A stretch of DNA of 64,000 bases, taken from Sneathiella chinensis (GTDB taxonomy: Bacteria; Pseudomonadota; Alphaproteobacteria; Sneathiellales; Sneathiellaceae). Below are positions 53,850 to 61,959 of the stretch, one piece after another. The DNA is taken from NCBI RefSeq assembly GCF_012720115.1, contig NZ_VNWN01000007.1, positions 248,001 to 312,000 of the forward strand, read 5' to 3'. The notes under the pieces were generated by a model, which searched no databases, had not been told where the DNA came from, and saw nothing but the letters and a program-made list of their open reading frames with translations. The translations under genes and the position numbers were made by a program. Positions within the stretch are counted from its first letter, which is position 1; each line of letters begins with the position of its first letter.

Positions 53850-56621
53850 TTATCGGATCTCTCGCCAGACGGGAGGGGAATAGTCGGAGTGTCGGCCGTC
53901 GGGGTGGGCAAGACGGGCTAGATAGCCGACCCAACGGGGAGCGGCGTTAGGATCGGGATCAGGGTTGGGGGCAGGTTGGTGTGACAGGCTGGAAAGTTGT
54001 GAGACCTCCATGGTTCCGATCGGTGCCTGAAACGGTATTCTGGCAATATCCGCGGGGGAATGGATGGCATAAATCTCAACAGTACCGCGCCCATTTGACG
54101 CCGGGAGGATGCTGGCCTGCCGGTTTGTCATGTCCACCGTCAATGATGGAACCGGCAACGGTTCCAGCGACCGCGCCCGGATAACGGAGAAATATTCGGG
54201 ACTATCCGGCCACGGGGCCTTCTGGCCGGTCGCACCGATAAATTCGGTGACAACCACCCTGAAATCCCGGCTGCCCGCTTTCATCACAACGTCATGCCAC
54301 GTAACGGTTTCGGGATAGCCCAGCGCCTCGGGCACAAAAGCCTGCGGCAGCGTAATCGCCAGTTGCTTCAGGGCCTCGGCACGGTCCGCATCCGGGAGGC
54401 GATAGTGGGTCTGTTTGTCCACACCGGCCAAGTTCAGAAGGCGGGTTTCCGAGGCACTTGATATCCGCGCTGCGGATGCCCCGTCCGGTAAGGTCCAGCG
54501 ACAGCGCCAGCGAACCTCGCCGACGGCATCGGGCCATGTGCTCCACTGTACATCGTCTGGCTGCTTGGGCGGTGTCGGCTTGATTTCATCCACCAGAATT
54601 GCCTGAACGGCCTGCGAGGGAACAGACAGGTTACCCGCCTGATCCTCTGCCAGACAAAGGGCGGATACCTGCCGCCGATATCCGTCACGGGCGGTATCCA
54701 GCGGCAGGTCATTGATCAGGGTAAGGCCTTCCGCGTCCCGCTCGACCCTTTGCCCCTGCGGCAGCGGCCAGTCAATGCGAAGATGCCCATCCCGCGCAGC
54801 CATGATCTCCTCTGCCTCGGCATAGCCTGACCGCCAGTAAATATGCAGGTATCGCAAATCCGGGGCCGCGGCAGCCATGGCATTGGTCCAGCGGAACCGG
54901 GACTGAGCCTTCGGAAAATGTTTCTCGTTCCCGGCGGAGGGATCCCCCAGCACCAGTTCCAGAGAGGCCGGTGCGGGCGGCGGCACCTCGTCCTCCACCC
55001 GGCAGGTGGTTGTCGCAATGGCGCTGGCCCGACCGAATATGTCCATATTGGCAGCCTGATACCTTTTGTTTCCATAATCCGTCAGGCTGGCGTCCCGCGC
55101 GCTCAGATGCAACTGGCCATTCTGCAATGTAGGCACCAGCAAGCCGGAGACCGGATCCGTGGGAGACAACGGATGCACAGCCCGCCCGTCTTTTCGCCAG
55201 AGCAAGGGGCGAACCGCGTGACTGTTGGGCAGGACCGTCACGGCCACCGCCGCCTGAACCGGGTTCCCGGTAGGGTCGTCAATCGCCTGCGCGCGCACCC
55301 CCGGCACGGGAACAGACGCAGGGCGCCCCGCCTTCTGATCCAGCGCACAGGCGAAAACGCGCCGGAACCCCTTCGGCACGGCGCCCCAGACTTTTGCGTT
55401 GGGGCCGTGCGCAACAAGCTGCGGCGGCAGACGCACCAGATTCATGGCCTCCCGCATGGCCGGGGTTAATTGCGAAATGTAGAGCCACATGGAGGAGACA
55501 ACCGCATCCACGCCATAGTCCCAGACCCCGCCTTCGGCGCTGTCCTCATCCCGATACCCCAGCCCCAGCAAGGCGGAGATATGGCTTTCAAAGGCCCCGG
55601 CCTGCAGCAGACCATAAAACGGAAAACCGATTTCCCCTTCCCTGCCGTCTTCATTCCTGAGCGGCTCTGCCTCCACATCATTGAGGAGGATCTGGCCGGG
55701 GGGAATCCGCTCTTCGATTTCCTGCCGGAATGCTTTTGTCTGGCTATCGGCCAGCTTTTCGGCTTGTCGGAGGACGGCCTTCTCGAACAGCATATGATCG
55801 CGCATGGACAGGGATCGTCCTGTGCCCGGCGCCGCCGGATCAGCGGGACGCTTTAGCGGGCGCATGTTTCGCAACCGTTCGAACGCCATTTGACGGAGAT
55901 CATCCGGCGCGACCACATCCGCCGTGCCTTCCCGGCAGAGCGGCGGCAGGATGGCAAGATCCTCCCAATCCCGCTGCTGATGCAGGTGGTCGGCGGTACA
56001 GTAGAGAATTTCGCGCACCACCAGCCCCCGACCGATTTGCAGTGATACGGACTGTAATTCAGCGGCGCTGATAAAAATGGCCCGGCGTAGAGCGCCGCGA
56101 TAGACGACGGGTGCAAGCCGCCGAAAGCTCTTGCGGACCGAGGCCACCTCAACGGTACTGTCCCCGCGCCGGGTGAACCCGCGCATGCGCACCATTGCCG
56201 CCAATGCCTTGCTGCCACCCTCCAGTATGACGGCGAAACGCACCCACGGCTGAAACACGGGATCCTCCCGTTCGCGCTGTTCATAGACAAATCGCATGGG
56301 CCTGCCCTGTTCACTTCGCAAGCCGAAATCAGAGGTAACGGTCGCCTGTTCGATTCGAAGCGGATGATTGGACAAATGAACCCCCGCCGCCGAGGTTGCC
56401 ACATTATGCCTTGTTATAAGAGCCCGAAAGGCCTCACTCTTTTTCCACGGCCATGTCGGTGCCGGACGGCGGCGGACACGGAACCCGGCATGAGGGAAAC
56501 CCAGTTCCGGTGACAGATGCCACCGCAAATGAGTGCCTGCGGGCAAGGCTGCATCTGCCCCGGCCTGCAACGGCAGGGCGGACAGAGATAACAAACCGGC
56601 ATCAGCCAATACTTTGGTCAT
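53850..56621 (-). CDS. Giant-protein operon, third gene: 923-aa unknown beta-rich protein
   Basis: Family not recognised. 923 residues, no signal peptide, no membrane helix. The N-terminus has a striking LPAGTHLRWHLSPELGFPHAGFRVRRR pattern (about 27-53). Further parts look like beta-sandwich segments: a region around 560-690 (SRFRWTNAM, YLHIYWRSGY, then QVSALCLAEDQAGNLS) and two near 700-900 resemble Fn3-type domains that begin with APASLEL or PLPVPSLTV edges and contain Trp-rich strands. A helical block lies near 270-320. GGAGG sits four bases before ATG 56621, and the start overlaps the stop of the 1776-residue gene (ATGA), so it is translationally coupled. Export, if any, would not be by the Sec signal route. 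Confidence 0.8.
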   Translation of the reverse strand: MTKVLADAGLLSLSALPLQAGADAALPAGTHLRWHLSPELGFPHAGFRVRRRPAPTWPWKKSEAFRALITRHNVATSAAGVHLSNHPLRIEQATVTSDFGLRSEQGRPMRFVYEQREREDPVFQPWVRFAVILEGGSKALAAMVRMRGFTRRGDSTVEVASVRKSFRRLAPVVYRGALRRAIFISAAELQSVSLQIGRGLVVREILYCTADHLHQQRDWEDLAILPPLCREGTADVVAPDDLRQMAFERLRNMRPLKRPADPAAPGTGRSLSMRDHMLFEKAVLRQAEKLADSQTKAFRQEIEERIPPGQILLNDVEAEPLRNEDGREGEIGFPFYGLLQAGAFESHISALLGLGYRDEDSAEGGVWDYGVDAVVSSMWLYISQLTPAMREAMNLVRLPPQLVAHGPNAKVWGAVPKGFRRVFACALDQKAGRPASVPVPGVRAQAIDDPTGNPVQAAVAVTVLPNSHAVRPLLWRKDGRAVHPLSPTDPVSGLLVPTLQNGQLHLSARDASLTDYGNKRYQAANMDIFGRASAIATTTCRVEDEVPPPAPASLELVLGDPSAGNEKHFPKAQSRFRWTNAMAAAAPDLRYLHIYWRSGYAEAEEIMAARDGHLRIDWPLPQGQRVERDAEGLTLINDLPLDTARDGYRRQVSALCLAEDQAGNLSVPSQAVQAILVDEIKPTPPKQPDDVQWSTWPDAVGEVRWRCRWTLPDGASAARISSASETRLLNLAGVDKQTHYRLPDADRAEALKQLAITLPQAFVPEALGYPETVTWHDVVMKAGSRDFRVVVTEFIGATGQKAPWPDSPEYFSVIRARSLEPLPVPSLTVDMTNRQASILPASNGRGTVEIYAIHSPADIARIPFQAPIGTMEVSQLSSLSHQPAPNPDPDPNAAPRWVGYLARLAHPDGRHSDYSPPVWREIR

Positions 56622-59600
56622 AGTGCCTCCAGCAATTCGTTGAGTTCCGGGACATTGGCCTGCAGCACATGCTGCCGGCCCTCAGCCGTGACGTGAAGGG
56701 TGATCGGGCCCGGCGCAATGGGCTGGGTCATGCAAACCAGCGCCCGCGTCCGTGCCACGTTGGACACGATGGCGGAAATGGCCTGAACGTGCGCATTCTG
56801 GCGGACCTCTATCTGCATTTCCTCCCCAAGAAGGGGTTCCGGCCCATCCAGCAGGATGGCTGCAACTCCATCCTCAAAAACCCTGATCTGCATCTCCGGG
56901 CTGTCTGGCGACGCAAAGGGAGAGAGCCCCAGATCCTCATAAAGCAATCCATCCAGCAAACCGTCATCCTCGCGGAAGAACGCCCCGTTTGACAGACGCC
57001 CGGACATGTGAAGGATTCGCTCGGCGGCGATACCCGGCTCGGGAATCGGCTTCACGGCGTGGGCTTCCATATGATCTTCAAGGGTCAGCCAGCGAGACGC
57101 AAGGAACCGCCATTCATGTAGCGTGACGGCAGGGCGCTGCCCCGCCGCGTCCCCCGCTACAAGCTCTGCCAGATACGCACCCGGCTCCAGCAGGGTATTG
57201 AACCGGTGGATCAAGGATATCCACACAGGGTCCTGCAGGTTCAGGCAGGGTTGTCCCTCCAGATAGTCGGACACAATGTCCTGCAACCGGGAGAGTTCCT
57301 CCTTCTTTTCAGAAAGCAGGATATCGGCCCGTTCCTGCAGCGACTGGCCGGACTCATGGGTCAGCTTCAACTGCAACTGCCTTTGGTGGGCGGCAATCCG
57401 CCCTGCGGTCAGGGCATCTGCAAAGGCAACCTGCAGGGCATTTTGCCGATAATGACACTGCCCCCTTGCCGGAACGGTATCCACCACCCAGGGGTCCGGA
57501 TCATCAGGGGCCCAAACGGGTGCCGGACTGCGCCCTCGCAAGGGATGCCTGATATCTGCCTCTGTGCGGAACCGGCCCCGGCGGGTAAATGTCTTGAACT
57601 CCGCTGCGATTTCAAGCGGCCCGTCATCATATTGCCGGGCGTGATGTGTCTGGACGGTGACCTCGATTTCATAGTCGGTATCAGGCTGCAACAGCCCTGC
57701 GGCCCCCCCGCTCGACCAATTCGCTGACTGCCCACAAAGTTCCGTAATCATTTCCACGGTTGCTTCCTGCTTGCGCTGCACCGCCTCCTGACGGGTCTGG
57801 AAATCCATATACCATTCCGCGCCAAGCATAAGCGCTCCGTAGAAACCCAGCGTCCCGTTCCCGACCGATCTGGACTGGAAGGCACTGACATTCAGGGTTT
57901 CAATACCCACTGGCAAGTGCAGCCGCCGGACCTCCCAGATTTCGCCGGGATTGATAACAAGCGTGCTGTTGAAAATGGCCTCAACCTCCAGTCCGGCTCC
58001 CTTCTCATCCCGGACGTCCAGAACAACCCCACGCCGAAGGGCAAAATACATGGATCGCCCATTCCCCCCTGCCGGAACATGCAATTGCAGCACCCCCGCA
58101 GGCGCCTGCATGCCGGCACCGCGCTGAAAGGCCTTCTGCATATCATTGTCGCGAGCGAAAACAGCCGTTGGCACTGTCAGGACAAACTTCTGGCTTTGCA
58201 GCGGCGCAGGCACCCGGAAGCGCAGGTCTTGCGGCCGGGTCAAAATCATCGACCGCAACAGGTCAAAGTTGGCCAGAAAAGCTGTATTCCCCGCACTCGG
58301 CGGCTGATAGCTGACACGGATATCCGGCCCCGGTTCTGGCGCATGCCGCTTCAGCCTGTACCACTGGTCCGCCAACAGATAAGCCGGCGACCGGGGCAGA
58401 AGCCGTTCTATCCCGAAGGTCCTTGGATCGGGCACCGTATGCGCAACGCCCAGTTCCTTGGGGCTGGGTACGATTTCACAGGCCCGCCAACTGGCAATGG
58501 CCTCACCCAGAACCTCTGCGCCGGTGCCATACCGTCGCTCCACGGGGGCATCCAGCGGTGCCATCAATGTCAGGGTGTTTCGAACCGCCTGACCGCCGCT
58601 TGCCTGATTGACGGACCCGTCCGTCGTTCCGGCAACCCCCTTGAAGGCCCATCCGCCCGGTATGGTTTTCGGCTGTCCGGCCTCTCGGATACGGATATCC
58701 GTCACAATGTGCCGCCATCCGTTTCGAACGGTGCGCCCGTCATTCGTGCGGCCAGTGGTTGCCACCTCCCAAACCGGGTCGGCCGCATCATCGGCCTGTG
58801 TCTTCACATCCCCCACAACAGGATGCAGGTTTCCAACCGACGTACGGAAAGCAACCAACAGGCCAGCATCGACGGGAACCCCTGTAACGGCACCGGCCTC
58901 ATCAATTACCTGACCGTCGAAACTGTCTCCCTGAAACAGTTGGGCGGTCCCTTGCGGGCGGGGGAATAGTGAAATGTCACTGATCGGGTTGTCGGGGTAA
59001 TGATAATCATCCGGCCAGCGGGTTTTCGCCCCCAGTCTGAAATCACCCGAAAAATTGATATCCGGCAGCGGCCACGGCAGGCCGACACTGATCCGGGCCT
59101 TGCCACTCAATTCAAAGGGATCCGGCGCAACCACCATCAGTTCTGTCCGAATACCCATATTCACCATCACACAGGCCAGACGGGCGACCAGACTGCCGTC
59201 AATAAAGACCTGCCCCACCATCATGGGCGGGCTGGCCAGACTGACCCCCAGATCAAAGCCGGCGTGAACGCTGAGTTTCAGTTCCGCAATCGCCGAGGAG
59301 AAACCGACAGACAGTCCCCCACTGCCACCATAGGCCATGGCAAAGCCCGGCAGGTTGATACCCGGCTGCGGGAAATCCTCAATTCCCTGCGTGGTGGCCA
59401 TGATATAGCTGGTCACTTCATACAGGCTCAGGGCCTTGCCAACCACCCGCGCATCCATGGGCTGGTACTGCCCCACAGACAGGGACATGTCCAGCGGTGC
59501 CCCCAGGCTGGCATCCACCTTGGCAGGGACATAGAGTTCCAGAAGACTGGTTCCCCCGGCGGCCACCTCGATGTCCGCCGTCAGTTCGGCTTTCAGGCGA

Positions 59601-61948
59601 TCATTCAAAAGGTCGAGAGAGATCGCAGCGGCAAACGGGGCGTTTACACTTCGCCCTGTGCCACCGGCAGGCAACGGCGGAGGCGGCGCAAAAAGCGATC
59701 CCTTTCCGGTAATGCCAATCACCGGGCCGGGCAAAAGGAGAAACAGACCGGCGGTGACATTCCACGATCGTCCGTCATCCGGTTGCGACCCCAGGGAAAC
59801 CGACGCACCAAAGCCCCAATGATCCCCTTTCGGCAACCATTTGGAAGCATGGGTGGTAAAGGCAGGATCTGTCCGCAGGAACCATCCCGGATAATCACCA
59901 TCCTCTGTATCCGGTCGGGCATTCTGCGCATAGGTCAACCCCATGCCATAAAGGGCGGTCCCCGTTGCCCCGAGCGGAATCCCCGGCTTGAACGACAAAT
60001 CGCCACTGAGCACAAGGGCCTTTAATCCGTCTTCCCGCGTCGAGGTCAGCAAGCCAAAATCCAGCGCGAAAAGATAATATTCCTTTTCCAGATGATGCTT
60101 TGGCAGCGTTGCCCGTCCGTCCCCGACCAGATAGGCCGTGAGAGCCGCCCGCAAGGTATCGCCCCAGGACAATTCCCCGACCTGCGGGAACGCTTCATCA
60201 CTGCGTTGCAACGATCCCTTGGCATAGAGAACACCCGGCACCAGCAGGGTCAGTTCCTGCCCGTCCCGCTTCAATTCCACCGTAAAGCGCGGCGGCGGAC
60301 CGGGGTGATAGACCAGTGACACCACGTTGGGCAGTCCGCCAATCATGAGATCCCCGGTCCCGTCAGTCTCGACCCCAAGCTCAATGACCAGCGCACCATC
60401 ATCCCGGCGCCGGAGTGTCAGCCGCTCAAGAGTGGCCTGCCCCCCGATATCCACATCCAGCGGGACCGCCAGATCAAGACGGTCGCTCAATTTCCAGTCG
60501 CTGCTGAACCCCTCGCCAGTGCGGTAGGACAGTTTTACATCCCCCGCCATCAACGACAACGGCACCGGATCGTCCATCACCTGCAATTCAGCATCCATCT
60601 CAAAGCCGAGACTGGCCAACAGGTCAAACCCATCCGCCCGCAGCGTACCCTCCATCGTCGCCTGCGTCAGGGCAAGCCGATCCCACGACAGCAAATCTGC
60701 GGCCTGCCCGGCGGACAAAGCCCCAAACAGCAGCGCCAGATCCCCTTCCCCCAGCATCGCTGCGGCGGCCGTCAGGGTTCCGCCAAGGGCAGCGGGTGGA
60801 TTATCGATGGCAACAACGGGCCCCCCCGGCGATTGGTCTGTCAGGGCCAGCATCAAACGCCACCGCGCTGACACCTCGGCAAAGGGGTCCAGTTCCAGAC
60901 GCGCCTCATATCCGACGATCCCCCCGTCCAGCGGATCAAGAGAAACCTGCCCCCCTGCCTTTGCTGTCAGGGGGTACCAGGTCCGATCGAACCCGATTTC
61001 AACGGTTTTGAGGGACAGGACGTCCCCTGCGGCCGGCGTCCGCTGCCAGCCAACGGTCCCGGTCAATCCCCGTGCATCAATGGCAAATCCTGTTGCCGTC
61101 AGTCGGGCATGCGCTGCGGCGGCGGCATCCTGTTCAGGACCGCCGGGGAAAACACGATCCAAATTCCAAACCGTCACCTCCTCTGCGAAAACACCGCGCC
61201 AGCTTTCATCGAACCCCTTATCTGCTCCCAAGGCGGCCACGCTGTTCGGCACAGGCCCATCGGCCAGTTTTACCGTCAGCGCCTTCAACTCGATCGCCAG
61301 CCCTGTTCCATCCAGCATCAAGGGCGGCAGCGTGAAACTGTCTTCGCCGTCAAACCCGACAGCCAGCCCCGCCCGGCCCGCTGTCACCGTCGCGTTCCCC
61401 AACGGAATGCGAAGCGGTCCCGCGGCGGGATCAGGCTCCACGGCAACCGACTGACCGGTAGCATCGGTGACATGCCGCCCCACCGTCAGGTAGTCACCGC
61501 CAATGACCAGTTGCACCGGAACCGGACCAAACGACACGGTAATATCCCCGAAATCAGTATCATAACGGCGGAACAATTCGTCCGGGTCCTGCAAATCCTC
61601 GTCCGCCAATTGTTCGGCCACGGCCTCCAGATCCAGTTGTCCGCTTGCAACAGCCAGCGCCGTCAGTACGGCATAAACCGGAAATGCGGCTGTTTCGATC
61701 ACAAACGGGATACGAAGAGGATCCCCAACCACCTGCCCGAAAACAACCTGAACCCCTAACAGTTCAACGGCGTTTTCTGTGTCCAGTATCACCTCACCGT
61801 GAAGGGTGACCCGGTCGCCCTGCCATTTCTCAACAATGAACTGGATCTGCGCAAAATCCGTCAGCGCGGCTAGAGCGGGAACATTCAGCAGAAACCTGTC
61901 CAGTTGTGACAGGAAACCAAGATTGCGAAGAATATGCGTTCTGTTCAT
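56618..61948 (-). CDS. Giant-protein operon, second gene: 1776-aa unknown beta-rich protein
   Basis: Largest gene here; family not recognised. 1776 residues without signal peptide. About 1-700 is a series of amphipathic strands with Leu/Gly/Asp periodicity (GGQVSLDPLDGGIVGYEARLEL style), about 620-1000 has Gly-rich strands (ALYGMGLTYAQNARPD, HWGFGASVSLGSQ, MAYGGSGGLSVGFSS) like a long beta-groove or beta-helix, with a PPPPLP spacer near 755. The C-terminal third looks like Fn3-type modules (LLQPDTDYEIEVTVQ, YRQNALQVAFAD, LHEWRFLASRWLTLEDH) with a coiled segment near 1510-1550. I cannot exclude a DUF6603-like relation. GGGGAGGGG precedes ATG 61948; the upstream gene ends 11 bases before it. 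Confidence 0.8.
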   Translation of the reverse strand: MNRTHILRNLGFLSQLDRFLLNVPALAALTDFAQIQFIVEKWQGDRVTLHGEVILDTENAVELLGVQVVFGQVVGDPLRIPFVIETAAFPVYAVLTALAVASGQLDLEAVAEQLADEDLQDPDELFRRYDTDFGDITVSFGPVPVQLVIGGDYLTVGRHVTDATGQSVAVEPDPAAGPLRIPLGNATVTAGRAGLAVGFDGEDSFTLPPLMLDGTGLAIELKALTVKLADGPVPNSVAALGADKGFDESWRGVFAEEVTVWNLDRVFPGGPEQDAAAAAHARLTATGFAIDARGLTGTVGWQRTPAAGDVLSLKTVEIGFDRTWYPLTAKAGGQVSLDPLDGGIVGYEARLELDPFAEVSARWRLMLALTDQSPGGPVVAIDNPPAALGGTLTAAAAMLGEGDLALLFGALSAGQAADLLSWDRLALTQATMEGTLRADGFDLLASLGFEMDAELQVMDDPVPLSLMAGDVKLSYRTGEGFSSDWKLSDRLDLAVPLDVDIGGQATLERLTLRRRDDGALVIELGVETDGTGDLMIGGLPNVVSLVYHPGPPPRFTVELKRDGQELTLLVPGVLYAKGSLQRSDEAFPQVGELSWGDTLRAALTAYLVGDGRATLPKHHLEKEYYLFALDFGLLTSTREDGLKALVLSGDLSFKPGIPLGATGTALYGMGLTYAQNARPDTEDGDYPGWFLRTDPAFTTHASKWLPKGDHWGFGASVSLGSQPDDGRSWNVTAGLFLLLPGPVIGITGKGSLFAPPPPLPAGGTGRSVNAPFAAAISLDLLNDRLKAELTADIEVAAGGTSLLELYVPAKVDASLGAPLDMSLSVGQYQPMDARVVGKALSLYEVTSYIMATTQGIEDFPQPGINLPGFAMAYGGSGGLSVGFSSAIAELKLSVHAGFDLGVSLASPPMMVGQVFIDGSLVARLACVMVNMGIRTELMVVAPDPFELSGKARISVGLPWPLPDINFSGDFRLGAKTRWPDDYHYPDNPISDISLFPRPQGTAQLFQGDSFDGQVIDEAGAVTGVPVDAGLLVAFRTSVGNLHPVVGDVKTQADDAADPVWEVATTGRTNDGRTVRNGWRHIVTDIRIREAGQPKTIPGGWAFKGVAGTTDGSVNQASGGQAVRNTLTLMAPLDAPVERRYGTGAEVLGEAIASWRACEIVPSPKELGVAHTVPDPRTFGIERLLPRSPAYLLADQWYRLKRHAPEPGPDIRVSYQPPSAGNTAFLANFDLLRSMILTRPQDLRFRVPAPLQSQKFVLTVPTAVFARDNDMQKAFQRGAGMQAPAGVLQLHVPAGGNGRSMYFALRRGVVLDVRDEKGAGLEVEAIFNSTLVINPGEIWEVRRLHLPVGIETLNVSAFQSRSVGNGTLGFYGALMLGAEWYMDFQTRQEAVQRKQEATVEMITELCGQSANWSSGGAAGLLQPDTDYEIEVTVQTHHARQYDDGPLEIAAEFKTFTRRGRFRTEADIRHPLRGRSPAPVWAPDDPDPWVVDTVPARGQCHYRQNALQVAFADALTAGRIAAHQRQLQLKLTHESGQSLQERADILLSEKKEELSRLQDIVSDYLEGQPCLNLQDPVWISLIHRFNTLLEPGAYLAELVAGDAAGQRPAVTLHEWRFLASRWLTLEDHMEAHAVKPIPEPGIAAERILHMSGRLSNGAFFREDDGLLDGLLYEDLGLSPFASPDSPEMQIRVFEDGVAAILLDGPEPLLGEEMQIEVRQNAHVQAISAIVSNVARTRALVCMTQPIAPGPITLHVTAEGRQHVLQANVPELNELLEAL

Positions 61949-61959
61949 GTGCCCCTCCC

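Noticed and set aside
57917-58969. Plus-strand frame (350 codons) opposite the 1776-residue gene
   Set aside because: His/Gln/Arg/Pro-rich translation without domain pattern or ribosome-binding site; the minus-strand gene has strong translation signals at both ends.
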